64,000 bases of DNA from Notolepis coatsorum. Taxonomy: Eukaryota > Chordata > Actinopteri > Aulopiformes > Paralepididae. The stretch lies in contig OZ020586.1 in NCBI GenBank assembly GCA_963971535.1, forward strand, positions 76,980,703-77,044,702, in the 5' to 3' direction. Position numbers and translations under genes: made by a program. Positions 23,256-34,009 of the stretch are shown one piece after another. Positions within the stretch are counted from its first letter, which is position 1. The number at the start of each line of letters is the position of its first letter. Under the pieces are notes generated by a model that worked only from the letters and a program-made list of their open reading frames with translations, had not been told where the DNA came from and searched no databases.

Positions 23256-24759
23256 ATCTATATTTATGATTTTCATACTCACCGGGGACAGCTGTTGTGT
23301 TGACGTTGGATCCGTTACGTGTCGTCAATGCAATGTTCGGCTCGTTTCTCCGGTGGTCTGGGATAATGCACCCCGCATCTCGCCACCGCAACTCAACATT
23401 TTCCAATAGCAGCGCGCACATACATATACAAATAAAACATATACTACAAGTGGATTTCACGCACCTTCGGCCTTGGGCACATTAAACTTTACGTTTGCCT
23501 ATGGATAGTTTAATATAAAATCATAACTTAACGGCGCGCATAGCGTGACGTCATCGCTCCATGCGAAGTTCGTGCGTTCTCATTCGCCTCGGAAATAACG
23601 CTTTGCAATTCATACAGTATTTTTCCCACGAGCTCTCAATAGCCTGGAATTCCTATACCAGCGTTTTGTTACCGAATGAACGCACCTGTGCATATGTGAA
23701 AACGTAAACAAACTGAAACGATAAAACTATACTTCCTCAAATGGTCGTTCCCGTGGGCCGGTTTTGTTGATTCCGGAAATTACTATCCTAGTTTGTCGCG
23801 TGAACTGCACTTCAATGTTATTCTCTATATAACGGTACTAGTCTCTCAATGCTCGGCGCACGCAAATACAAACGAGACTTTAAACAGACAAAACAACAAT
23901 AATACATATAAGTTAACGTGCGTGTATATCTGACTGTATTGGACCGCTGTACGTTTAGTCGGCCAGCATCTGCTGCGACAAGGCATTTATCCCTTGATAT
24001 ATAACTACACATCGTTATTAAAGTCATAACGACCGAACCTGACTTTGAAATTTACCAGCGATATATTAGATTATATATACCTTTTAATCATACTCTCGGT
24101 CCCTGGACCTGCGACTAATGTCCCGTTAAATGTACATTCACGTACTACCGAGGCATCGCAGGTCATCTTCCCGCTATCTGTATAATCATTTGGTTATTTC
24201 AATCCAAATACATCGTTTTCAGGAAGAGATTGTGGGCTTAGTTTGAGGTTGAAACAATGAATATTTTGACGCTACTCTGGTAATTAATAGGTTCCAATAG
24301 AGTAGCGTTTTCCAAGGATATCACATCATAATAAGCCCACGTTTCTTGCCTTGTTGCCTATATTTTAGCCTGCATCAGCTAGACTTGGGTTAGCAAACCA
24401 ACAACCTTATTTTGTGCCCTAACTTTCGGTTTGGCAACAGCTCAAATCCGGGAATAGCACAACAACCCATCCTCTCAGAACATCTGTCCAGATAAGGACC
24501 CAGGTACACGCGTTTCCCCGGTACGATTCTCAATACAGATCAGATATATTAATGCACATTATTCGTACTCAGCCATGATCTCAATATTTGACAACATTCT
24601 GTAATGTTCACCTGGCACAGAGAAAAGCGGGAAGGTTTTAATTCCTTGCCATACAATTTTGGTCGACCATCCTATTATACTCACTTTTCTCTGTATAGTT
24701 GAAATGATACAGCACGCCGGGAGGACGCAAAAGTCTGTCACAAGTTCGTAGACGCCAAT

Positions 24760-25129
24760 TGTGGGATATTTGTAGATATATCCTGATGAAGAATGTGCTC
24801 AGTCAACCGAGGCTTGGATAATAACAAGGTTTATTAACCAAACAGATAGATTACATAGAGAGAATGGCTGAGGGCTTCCCCCCAGGTGATCAGCTGAAAT
24901 CCCCCAGGTAAGAACCCCCTGGATAGATCTCGGGAGGAGATCTATATAGTTAACAGGGGGGGGGTGTGGTCCCATTTGATAGGTCAGATCGGGGGGGGGG
25001 GGGGGGTACAGGTAATGGGGACACAGGGGAGGGGAGTGTCTTATTCCACAGAGAGGGGGGGGGGGCACAGGTAAGGGGATATAGGGGAGGGGACTATATT
25101 TACATGAGAACATTAGATATTATACCACA
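24760..25129 (-). repeat. LTR (right copy; 5' LTR if element is minus strand)
   Basis: Matches 19261-19627 with about fifteen differences, including an extra AT near the start, and carries the same G runs. On the minus strand it is followed by AT and then TGGCGTCTACGAAC, a possible tRNA primer site; only its first seven bases fit a vertebrate tRNA-Asn end, so this is weak. Confidence 0.8.
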
Positions 25130-25446
25130 ATAGAGTGGGTGTGTTTGTGTTTGTACATGGAAGTTATACTCACATCAGCTTAAGGGAGATACCATCCATG
25201 TCAATTCAGCATAGGATGATTCAGATGGCCTTGTGGTCAGCAGGGTCCCCCTCTGGCTGCTGGCCTCTGGTAGAGGTGTAGATCACCAAGTGTCATCCCT
25301 CTGAGAACACAATTAGACTTTAGACAGTGGCTTGCGAGCACATTTATTTTGTGATCTATCTGATCTTATTACAAAATACTTGCCTCCTAGATCACTAAAT
25401 GCGGGGCTCCTATCCTATTGAACATATTTTACTTTGTGTGTTTATT

Positions 25447-25632
25447 TTAACAATAATTTGTGATGCCATCACACAAACTGGCATTTAAAGGGTAAAATTT
25501 CAAAAAGTCCTGCACCAGAATGCAGGAAATTAAGTTTTTGTAACAAAATAATTGTGTGTGTGCGTGTGTGTGTGTGTGTGCGTGTGTGTGTGTGTGCGAG
25601 AGAGAGAGAGAGAATGATGGACAATTGCTTGC

Positions 25633-25690
<58 letters not shown>

Positions 25691-26002
25691 TAAGTACATT
25701 TGCTGAAATACAGTTGTTCTTAATTTTCTCACTTGCTATGTGAGAATGTTAGTTATTATGTTCTCAATGCCCCTTGCATTGTATGAGTTGTGTGGAAGCG
25801 TTTGCTAGTTCTAGTGCTATCCCTTTGTACATTGTGTCTGACAAAAGTTAACAATAAATAATGGTATTAGGAATACATTTGCCTCCTGCGTGAACTGTGC
25901 ATAGCTGAATAGACTGTATTTTAACACCGGTCATATGGTGGTACTTGGAGAGCCAGCTACATTCTCAGGTGGTACTTGGTGTAAAAAGTTTGAGAACCAC
26001 TG
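25447..26002 (-). mobile_element. hAT (Charlie-like) terminal fragment
   Basis: Read on the minus strand from 26002 it begins CAGTGGTTCTCAAACTTTTT, a typical hAT end, and continues through sequence repeated at 33228-33557. The other end was not found. It includes a (TG)n/(GA)n microsatellite at 25555-25683. Confidence 0.6.
25555..25683 (+). repeat. (TG)n and (GA)n microsatellite
   Basis: TG repeats followed by two GA runs separated by about 30 bp. Frames rich in Ser-Leu or Thr-His across it are artefacts. The copy at 33228-33557 lacks this expansion. Confidence 0.95.
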
Positions 26003-26033
26003 ATCTATCATGTATAAAATTCAACTCACAATT

Positions 26034-26103
26034 CTACATGGGCTTCAGGTGGTGGTCTGCGTCTTCAGGTGGTGACATACTTCCCGCAACTGGCGAAGAA
26101 TCT
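26034..26103 (-). pseudogene. Duplicated, diverged copy of exon C (possible alternative last exon)
   Basis: Begins with the same acceptor and first coding bases as the exon at 26626 (AATATTTCAG, then AGATTCTTCGCCAG), then diverges. In the phase required by exon B it reads 22 codons (DSSPVAGSMSPPEDAD and six more) to TAG. Sequence past it (GTGAGTTGAATTTTATACA) also matches the sequence past exon C, so the two were made by a local duplication of about 500 bp spacing. It could serve as an alternative final exon or be a relic. Confidence 0.35.
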
Positions 26104-26541
26104 CTGAAATATTGGATTGTTTGACAGTGACACACAACAGAATATTATTTTATGCCTGAATTTCCCCAAAATGGCTAATTGGACAGCACTTCTCCACCAT
26201 CAGTGGCTATACGTGTCAGATAGGTGCAGATAGGAGAATCTGTCTGAATGACAAAGAAATCGCTTAACTCTCCCTCCCTCGGCCGCTATTGGCGCGACGG
26301 TGTAGCGGTCATTCCTATATGGCTATGACTATGAGCCCAGATGCAACGAGTAATTGTCTACTCAAAATCAACTAAGTGTCATGATTACGTCATTACAACC
26401 TGGGACTTGGATGGGAGAGCAGGAAAGATCCAATGTCTTCAGTCAAAAATCCGCCAATCAATGCAAAGGTAAACATACGTCTTTAGAGACATTTTATATA
26501 AGAATAAACACCAGTGAACTTGTGTATAAAATTCAACTCAC

Positions 26542-26626
26542 GCTACAGGCAGTCTCTGCCTGCGTGCAACTGCTGGTCTCTGGTGGTAATTCAGGAATGG
26601 CTTCAAGTTCCTCTGGCGAAGAATCT
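26542..26626 (-). CDS. Predicted exon C of unknown minus-strand gene
   Basis: 85 nt between a canonical acceptor (AATATTTCAG) and a GTGAGT donor. One base completes the codon left by exon B, and the next 28 codons are open and acidic (DSSPEELEAIPELPPETSSC, then eight more residues). If it is not spliced at the donor, the frame ends two codons later at TGA (26533-26535), so this may instead be the last exon. I recognise no domain. Such acidic, Ser/Glu/Pro-rich stretches occur in transposase N-termini and in many nuclear proteins. The phase match with exons A and B is the main support. Confidence 0.45.
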
Positions 26627-26874
26627 CTGAAATATTGAATACGACAATAAAAATGTTATGCCAGTGAGAGAGGGAGACGGAGATAGAGGGAGAGACAGAC
26701 ATAGCACTGCTGTGTCATCAAATGACAAAGGCTTTGGCAATGTAGGTGTTGTGTGAAGTGGAGGGGGTCGAGGTGAGAGAGACAGAAAGACAGAGATGAA
26801 AACACAGATAAAGGTGTGAAGTTTGAAGTGGGGTGAGAGAGACAGACAATATTGAATTGAAAGATAATACTTAC

Positions 26875-26929
26875 TGAGCTGAATCAATGGCAGTGTGGTA
26901 ATAGGGGCTGGAGTTATACATTGGCATTC
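26875..26929 (-). CDS. Predicted exon B of unknown minus-strand gene
   Basis: 55 nt with acceptor TTTCTCTAG and donor GTAAGTATT. Reading from the phase set by exon A it gives MPMYNSSPYYHTAIDSA and ends two bases into the next codon, which exon C completes. No stop appears in that frame. Introns on either side are about 171 and 248 bp. The product is unknown. Confidence 0.45.
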
Positions 26930-27100
26930 CTAGAGAAAGAGCAACATATTTAACAAAATAAGGAAAAAATAAGCACCATCAAAGTAGTTATCAATGAGCA
27001 CCATATAACCTACAGTAGCAAGTGTACCTAGCTCCATATACCTAGCGCATGTCTGGTGGTAAAAACAAAACATGATTTGAGAATGTGTTAGTTAACTCAC

Positions 27101-27130
27101 CTTGATAGCGGCGATGATTGCCAGCGAATT
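27101..27130 (-). CDS. Predicted exon A of unknown minus-strand gene
   Basis: A 30-nt micro-exon: acceptor CTTCTTTTTAG, donor GTGAGTTAAC. The phase-compatible reading is FAGNHRRYQ, ending one base into the codon finished by exon B. A preceding exon must end one base into a codon; I did not find one that satisfies this. The function is unknown. Confidence 0.4.
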
Positions 27131-27185
27131 CTAAAAAGAAGACGATCAAAATATTCAAAAAACCTTGTATGCAATTTATCAAGAC

Positions 27186-27216
27186 TGTGTATATTATATA
27201 TATATATATATATATG
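27186..27216 (+). repeat. (AT)n microsatellite
   Basis: Short TATATA run; 27131-27675 otherwise holds no recognised feature. Confidence 0.85.
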
Positions 27217-27834
27217 TTTAGAGTAGCAGGAGCTAGAAGTTCAAATATGTCAGTCTTTCAAAGCCCCATTTTTTATATATAACAAAAGGCAGAATGAACA
27301 TCACTGCCGCCCTGCTGGATTAAATTCTGAATTGCAGGTAGGCCTGAATAAGTATTTACTGTGCAAAATAACCAAAACCAGATAAATAATATCTGTTTTT
27401 TTATGAAGCACAGATCATGTTAATTAAGTATTCTGAGTCTGAGCAGACAGAAAACCATCTTACCCTCAGCAAGGGATTACTTTGTGCTGAAGACCCACAA
27501 TGCAACACAACAACTGCAAGCTAAAATACCTCACATACAAAACGAAATAAAATATAGAGCCATGGCTGTGTCTCAAGTTTAACACAATTGAACTATAATA
27601 AAGTATTTGTTAACACTAGTTACAACAATGCTTATGTAACTATTGGGAGGGGGTGGGAGAGTATATATACATATACGGTGGGGCAGTGGCGGACTGGCCA
27701 TCGGGACGTTCGGGACGAATCCCGATGGGCCGGAACCAAAGTGGGCTGGTCCAACAAAAAAAAAAAAAAAAAAAAAAAAATTTAATTTTTTATACTTTTT
27801 TTTTAACTTTTTTTTTTTTAAACTTTTTTTTTGG

Positions 27835-28405
27835 GCCAGTGTGTGGGCCAGTGTGTGGGCCACTAATGTGGGCCGGTGTGTGGGCCAGTGTGTGGGCCAG
27901 TGTGTGGGCCAGTGTGTGAGTCGGTGTGTGGGCCACTAATGTGGGCCAGTGTGTGGGCCGGTGTGTGGGCCAGTGTGTGAGTCGGTGTGTGGGCCACTAA
28001 TGTGGGCCAGTATGTGGGCCGGTGTGTGGGCCGGTGTGTGAGCCAGTATGTGGGCCAGTCTGTGGGCCGGTGTGTGGGCCGGTGTGTGAGTCGGTGTGTG
28101 GGCCACTAATGTGGGCCAGTGTGTGTGCCGGTGTGTGGGCCAGTGTGTGGGCCAGTGTGTGGGCCGGTGTGTGCGCCGGTGTGTGGGCCAGTGTGTGGGC
28201 CAGTGTGTGGGCCAGTGTGTGGGCCAGTGTGTGGGCCGGTGTGTGCGCCGGTGTGTGGGCCAGTGTGTGGGCCGGTGTGTGGGCCAGTGTGTGGGCCGGT
28301 GTAGTGTGTGGGCCGGTGTAGTGTGTGGGCCAGTGTGTGGGCCGTATGTGGGCCGGTGTGTGGGCCATTATGTGGGCCGGTGTGTGGGCCAGTGTGTGGG
28401 CCGGC
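27835..28405 (+). repeat. 12-bp minisatellite GTGGGCCAGTGT (copy 1)
   Basis: About 47 units of GTGGGCC(A/G)GTGT, with a larger phrase GGGCCACTAATGTGGGCC repeated at intervals. Thr/His/Ala/Gly-Pro frames across it are by-products of the 12-bp period. A few units of the same motif recur at 31485-31557 next to the right end, in the same orientation. Confidence 0.95.
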
Positions 28406-28442
28406 AATAAAACAATAAACAAGTTGCATAAACTAAATCAGA

Positions 28443-29217
28443 TTAAAAATGATCACAGTTCTGGTTTGCCTTAAGATGCAGTTTAAGATGGGTCTTGAAC
28501 ATGGAGTATGTAGGGCACTCTCTAATCACAACTGGTAGGCTATTCCAGTAGTTACCACTTTTAACAGAGAACACAGTTTTTGCAATGGTAGTATACCGAA
28601 AAGGCACCTTACAGTCCCCTCTACTGATGGCCCTGGTGGTAATGCCAGTGTCTGCTTTCTGTTGGATGAACTCATTCAATGGGGGAGGGGCAAGTCCACG
28701 CAGAACCTTGTACATGAAGCAAGTATATTTGAAAACTTGGAAATTCTCGAAACTTAGCATGTTATGTTTTTTTAAAACATTACAGTGATGAAATGAAATT
28801 GGTTTCCTATCAAATACTTTTATGGCTTTTTTGTAGAGTAATTCTATTGGTGTAAGAGTAGTGACATATGAAAGAGACCAGTTGATAAAACAGTACTCGA
28901 TGTGTGATAAAATCATTGAATGCAGAAACATCCTTGCAGCATTAACTGGCAGGCAGGGCCTGATCTGCCTGAAGTTTTCGATGTTAAACTTGACTGTGTT
29001 TGTCACTTTCTTCACATTACTTTTTGAAGGTCAATGTAGAGTCCAATGTGACCCCAAGATACTTGAATTAATGTACAATGTCCAGCTCCGCCTCTCCCAG
29101 AAACACATTAGAGTGAGTGACCTCTACTGGTGACTTTGTGAACATCATACACACTGTTTTCTTGGTGTTAAGTGAAAGACATGCTTTTGTTAGCCAGTCT
29201 TGAATGAGACATGAGAC
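28443..29217 (-). pseudogene. LINE reverse transcriptase C-terminal fragment (copy 1)
   Basis: A non-LTR retrotransposon piece inside the hAT element. Positions 28443-29015 give 190 open codons with the RT thumb/C-terminal pattern: SMILSHIEYCFINW, then LYKKAIKVFDRKPI, and NYWNSLPVVIRECPTYSMFK near the end. From 29015 to about 29217 the frame continues upstream, with at least one stop and one frameshift, into FKYLGVTLDSTLTF. There are no catalytic YXDD residues in the fragment. It resembles CR1/L2/Jockey-type enzymes. An identical copy lies at 58747-59521. Confidence 0.75.
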
Positions 29218-29274
29218 ATCAGTGAATGAGATTCACGTTTCCTCCCAACCGCGAGTAGGCCTAGAAGCGCAGAA

Positions 29275-29452
29275 ATGGAGAATGCAAAAAAAGAAAGGGT
29301 GGAGCTGAAAAAGCTAGAATTGCTAGTAAAAGACGCAGAACAATGTTCTAAAATTACAGACATGTTTAGTAGAGGAAGGGCTGGCGTTAGAGTAGCTGCT
29401 GCTGCTAATGATGATGAAGTTCAAGTGGAAGGAACCAACAGTAACATGACAG
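29275..29452 (+). pseudogene. hAT transposase exon 1 (N-terminus), copy 1
   Basis: Starts at ATG (29275) and runs 59 codons plus one base to a donor AG|GTGCGT. The protein begins MENAKKERVELKKLELLVKD and continues with a KITDMFSRG-like segment, matching the N-terminal basic helix and (K-T-FF) motif of TTF-zinc-finger-type hAT transposases. The phase joins correctly to exon 2 at 30686. Without splicing the frame would run on to a stop at 29526. The following exons with the DDE/RW catalytic core are absent in this element, so the gene is a remnant. Confidence 0.55.
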
Positions 29453-30519
29453 GTGCGTGCAGTAGCCTAGTGCATATTCTACTGTTGGTGTGTGCCGGTT
29501 CATGGGGGCTAGCTAGCCTATACTAGTTCTTGCAGTGATTTCAGTCATTCTATTACAAGACAATGTGCTTTCCGTATTCCTGATTCCTTACAGCACGTGG
29601 ACGTAAATAGTCGTGACTCGTGACGTTTTTTCTCTGACTAAAAGTTTAGTTAGCAATGTTAGGACTAGTGCCCACCACAGCATCAGAAGCTAAAGTGCTA
29701 ACCTAGAGAGCCAATCAGAACCTAGGACGGGCTGCAAATTAATTGGCTACTAATATTATAATAGTAAATACTCAAATAAAATACTATTATGTTCCCTTTC
29801 AAATTTTCATGTTGATATAATATTGGTAATCTAATTGATTGAATTGATTAGTTGCCATTTTACATGCTTAAATAAGATGTACCTTAGAATTCCCAACAGT
29901 TAGCCATGTTCTCGATTAGTCTCATCTACATGTTTGTAGATAACCACAGCTAACTAGCTTAAGCTAACAACTAGGTCAACTACTACCCCGTAGTTAAACA
30001 AATGTGATTGCATATAACAGCTAACTGCTACAGCTAAGTTGGTAGTTAGCCTATTCCATTAATGTTGAATGTATTTATGAAGGTTGTTGATGGTGGTTGG
30101 CGCTGAATAGCAGACATGATTCCGTCAGTCTGCCACAGGAAAGCTGTGTTTGCTGATGCTGCTCACGACCACCAGTAGCGTATGACTGTGTGAGTGTGAA
30201 TGCTTGATGGTTTCTGTGAAGCGCTTTGTGGAACAATGCTGATATACAGTTAAGAATGAGTAATTCGCTTTTGGTTTTTAAGAAAATGGTTTGTAAAGCT
30301 ATTTTTGAAAACTACAAGGGTGAATAATACTGTTTTTTTTTTGCTATTTTCTTTTAGAATACTGTTTTGGAGTCTTAATTTTTTAAATTTTTGTTAAGAA
30401 TATAGGACAGGCATAGGCTATATAAGCATTGCTTCAGTCTGTACCTTCTCAGTCACTGTAAAATCAAATATTGTTAAATGATGGTGTATATTGTATTGTG
30501 TGAGATGATGACTGAATAA

Positions 30520-30606
<87 letters not shown>
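30520..30606 (+). repeat. (ACT)n microsatellite, copy 1
   Basis: About 28 trinucleotide units; the poly-Ser frame on the minus strand is an artefact. Confidence 0.95.
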
Positions 30607-30607
<1 letters not shown>

Positions 30608-30685
30608 TGGGTGTTTTCAAAAGGCTGAAAAACGCTGTATGAATTCAAGCCATTATTATTGATTGGTGATGTTCTTCTTATGCAG

Positions 30686-30835
30686 TTGACTCTGAGGAAA
30701 GAGAGAGCGCCCAGTCCAGCACAGCTGACCCTGAGGGGAGAGAGAGTGCCCAGTCCAGCACAGCTGACCCTGAGGGGAGAGAGAGAGCCCAGTCCAGACA
30801 GACAGACACACAGAGAGAGAAAGAGAGAGAGAGAC
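30686..30835 (+). pseudogene. hAT transposase exon 2 (acidic region), copy 1
   Basis: Acceptor TTCTTCTTATGCAG, then a frame in phase with exon 1: a VDSEERESAQSSTADPEGRE run in which ESAQSSTADPEGR is repeated (a 39-bp tandem duplication), followed by GA/CA microsatellite. Acidic Ser/Glu stretches after the KITDMF motif are usual in this hAT type. The right boundary is lost in the microsatellite and the exon must be considered broken. Confidence 0.5.
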
Positions 30836-31047
<212 letters not shown>

Positions 31048-31317
31048 CAAGCTCTTGGAATGGGTGTCTGGGAGGAAGTGGGGGGTCTTTCGATGTTGAT
31101 TAAACGGCAAGCAACTAATGTCATGAGTGCCAAATTAAAGGACAATAAATCCAATCTAACTGAAATTGTCTAGCACAGACCTTTTCTATGGATCAAAACC
31201 TCAATATTATTATGGTGTAGTTAATACTTCATGTATCCTTAATCCCTAGGCTAATGAGGCACTAAGATGTTAGTAAAAAAAAAAAACATATGCCAATGAC
31301 AGGAAGTAACGGTATAT

Positions 31318-31329
31318 ATATGTGTGTGT

Positions 31330-31364
<35 letters not shown>
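31318..31364 (+). repeat. (TG)n microsatellite, copy 1
   Basis: Dinucleotide run within the hAT element, repeated at 61628-61678. Confidence 0.95.
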
Positions 31365-31365
<1 letters not shown>

Positions 31366-31609
31366 ACTGTGCATGAGTGCACATCTAGGGGCGGTGTGTA
31401 GATTTGGTCTCCCTGATGTTGACTCCTTAGCCACAGCCTTGGGTTGTTTAATACTGGACAAGTGTTTCATAACGGCCGTTGTGTGGGCCGGTTTCGGAGC
31501 CGGTGCGTGGGCCGGTGCGTGGGCCGGTGCGTGGGCCGGTGTGTGGGCTGGTGCGTCTGAATGTCCCCGGGCTGAATTTGTGTCCCAGTCCGCCACTGCG
31601 GTGGGGAGA

Positions 31610-32185
31610 AGACTGTACATTAGGAGGGGGTGGGAGAGAAATATACATATGGTGGGGAGAGAATATATACATATGGTGGGGAGGAGACTGTCTATTATAT
31701 GTATATTTCTCTCCCACCCACCCCCTCCTAATGTACAGTCTCCTCCCCACCGTATGTATATATTCTCTCCCCATCATATGTATATATTCTCTCCCCACCG
31801 TATGTATATTTCTCTCCCACCCACCCCCTCCTAATGTACAGTCTCCTCCCCACCGTATGTATATATTCTCTCCCCATCATATGTATATATTCTCTCCCCA
31901 CCGTATGTATATTTCTCTCCCACCCACCCCCTCCTAATGTACAGTCTCCTCCCCACCGTATGTATATATTCTCTCCCCAGTCCCCACCATATGTATATTT
32001 CTCTCCCACCCACCCCCTCCTAATGTAGTCTCCTCCCCACCGTATGTATATATTCTCTCCCCACCGTATGTATATTTCTCTCCCACCCCCCTCCTAATGT
32101 ACAGTCTCCTCCCCACCGTATGTATATATTCTCTCCCCACCGTATGTATATTTCTCTCCCCACCGTATGTATATACCGCCATCTT
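31610..32185. repeat. Tandem repeat CCACCGTATGTATAT with inverted start
   Basis: About 8 units containing CTCCTCCCCACCGTATGTAT, TTCTCTCCC and CCCCCTCCTAATGTACAGTC. The first about 90 bp (31610-31690) are in the opposite orientation to the rest, so the block opens with a hairpin around 31690. The units derive from the dispersed repeat seen at 4268-4412. Confidence 0.85.
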
Positions 32186-32349
32186 TCTCCCGGGTTGGTG
32201 TGATCACATGACTGACAAAGCCGTGCAGTGATAGGCCAGAAGTCAGTTCGATTGCATCCAGGCTCGATTGCTTATCCCGTCTGGTGATGCGTGAATACCA
32301 AACCAAGCAGATTTCTCGGAGACGCTCTCTGATTGGCCGACGCCTGTTT

Positions 32350-32478
32350 TTACACTGGTTAAGCTTAGGCACTCTTCGAAGTTGGTTAAGGTTCGAGTTT
32401 GTCTTAGTGCGTGACGGCAAGTTCTTTCGACGGTTAAGCTTAGGCACTCTTTCGAAGTTGGTTAAGGTTAGAGTTTGT
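32350..32478 (+). repeat. Short tandem duplication (~68 bp unit)
   Basis: GGTTAAGCTTAGGCACTCTT with CGAAGTTGGTTAAGGTT occurs twice. The surrounding 32186-32730 has higher GC content and several GGCCAATCAGAG (CCAAT-box-like) phrases, but I find no convincing gene. Confidence 0.8.
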
Positions 32479-32590
32479 CTTAGAGCATGGCGATAGAATG
32501 CCAGGTAGTTTGCAGGCTGTTTGACGTGGAAATGGGCAAAGACACAGCTCGTCACGGATTGGGCAAACGCGTCAGTGGCCAATCAGAGAG

Positions 32591-32620
32591 CGTGGGACGG
32601 CAAAAACTTGCCGTCCCACG
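32591..32620. other. Perfect 13-bp hairpin
   Basis: CGTGGGACGGCAA, a 4-nt loop AAAC, then the exact complement. It lies between two CCAATCAGAG motifs (32579-32588 and 32647-32656). Confidence 0.8.
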
Positions 32621-32734
32621 ATTGGCGCTCATGTCACATGACCTGGCCAATCAGAGCGCCAAACGGGAACGCGGAAGGACAAGCCAGTTGCTGAAAGGAT
32701 TCACGCAGCCCGGATGATGGTTTTTTACATCGAA

Positions 32735-33180
32735 TTTTATACACCGCAATTATGCATCGAATTTTTTATATAGAATTTTATACACCGCAATTATGCATCG
32801 AATTTTTTACATTGAATTTTATACACCGCAATTATGCATCGAATTTTTTTACATTGAATTTTATTATGCATTCGAATTTTTTACATTGAATTTTAAACAC
32901 TGAATTTTTATTTCACATAAGGTAAATTTGGAGCAAAAAAATTCAGATACATGATTTTCAAAGTAATTCTTTTCAATGCTATAAATTCGGTGTCTGAAAA
33001 AAAAAACAGATACAGGTTTTCAAAGTAATTATTTTCAATGCTATAAATTCGGTGTCTGAAAAAATTCAGATACATGTTTTCAAAGTAATTATTTTCAATG
33101 CTATAAATTCAATTCAGATACGCGTTTTCAAAGTAATTATTTTCAATGCTATAAATTCGGTCTGATAAAATTCAAATACT
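32735..33180 (+). repeat. Two AT-rich minisatellites
   Basis: First, about four units of ACACCGCAATTATGCATCGA plus TTTT-rich spacer (about 46 bp). Then four units with TTTTCAAAGTAATTATTTTC and AATGCTATAAATTCGG (about 60 bp). Non-coding. Confidence 0.85.
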
Positions 33181-33227
33181 TCTGTCACTCATTTGCTTCC
33201 ATACCACAACAACAATAATAATAATTT

Positions 33228-33557
33228 TTAACAATAATTTGTGATGCCATCACACAAACTGGCATTTAAAGGGTTACAATTCAAAATGTATTGAATATGT
33301 TTTTTTTTTTTTTTTTTTATATACAATACTTTGTGATGCCCATCACAAACACAGGCATTTAAATGGTAAAAATTCAAACATTCCTGCACCAGAATGCAGG
33401 AAATTAAGTCTTTGTAACAAAATAATGGTATTAGGAATACATTTGCCTCCTGCGTGAACTGTGCATAGCTGAATACTGTATTTTAACGTCGGTCATATGG
33501 TGGTACTTGGAGAGCCAGCTACGTTCTCAGGTGGTACTTGGTGTAAAAAGTTTGAGA
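33228..33557 (-). mobile_element. hAT (Charlie-like) fragment, second copy
   Basis: Matches 25447-26000, lacking the microsatellite, and is cut just short of the CAGTGG terminus where LINE sequence begins at 33558. It includes a T tract at 33300-33319. Confidence 0.7.
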
Positions 33558-33990
33558 CCAGGGTGAGGCCAGGCTATGGAGGGCTTTGAAGGTGAGGAGT
33601 AGTGTTTTGAAGTTAATGCGTTCCTTGATCGGGAGCCAGTGGAGGGAGTGGAGGACAGGAGTGATGTGTTCGCGGGACCGGGTGTTAGTGAGGAGGCGGG
33701 CGGCTGAGTTTTGGACCATCTGCAGTTTATGGAGGGAGCGGGAGGTGATGCCAGTGAGGAGGGAGTTACAGTAGTCCAGGAGGGATGAGATGAAGGCATG
33801 TATGAGGGATTCAGCAGCAGGGGGTAGAGGCAGTGACGGATTTTGGCAATGTTGCGGAGGTAAAAATATGAAGTTTTGACAATGGAGCGGACATGGGGGT
33901 CAAATGAGAGGGTGGGGTCGAGGATGACACAGAGGTTGCGGACTAGGGGGGAGGGGGTGATGGTGGAGTCAATGATGGTGAGTGTGATGG
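33519..33990 (-). pseudogene. LINE reverse transcriptase fragment
   Basis: Minus-strand translation gives VQNSAARLLTNTRSREHITP and LHSLHWLPIKERINFKTLLL, the conserved segment near the C-terminus of L2/Jockey-type reverse transcriptases. It is split over frames, with no intact start or catalytic motif. The first about 40 bp of the frame run into the neighbouring hAT fragment, so the true LINE part begins near 33558. Confidence 0.65.
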
Positions 33991-34009
33991 GTAATACAAT
34001 AATTTATAC

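Larger units (their letters stand above)
19261..25129 (-). mobile_element. LTR element without coding capacity, probably minus strand
   Basis: Two direct repeats of about 367-370 bp (19261-19627, 24760-25129) start TGTGG and end CCACA and are flanked by a 4-bp duplication ATAG (19257-19260, 25130-25133). Orientation is inferred as minus: read that way each LTR has a TATA box, then AATAAA; a TGGCGTC primer-site-like sequence follows the LTR at 24759; and a purine-rich AAGAAAGAAAAGTGAG precedes the other LTR. The 5.1-kb interior has no frame longer than about 120 codons and no gag, pol or env motif that I recognise, so it is either a large non-coding derivative or badly decayed. The LTRs differ at roughly 4% of positions, so it is older than the gypsy element. 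Confidence 0.75.

Noticed and set aside
27440..27516. Possible exon before exon A (acceptor TAGCTTGCAG, donor GTAAGATGG)
   Set aside because: In the phase required by exon A it contains a TAA.
27835..28429. Thr/His/Ala/Pro and Cys/Gly/Val repetitive frames of 60-140 codons (also at 58138-58733)
   Set aside because: The 12-bp repeat unit keeps all frames open; composition follows the unit, and there are no start context or domains.
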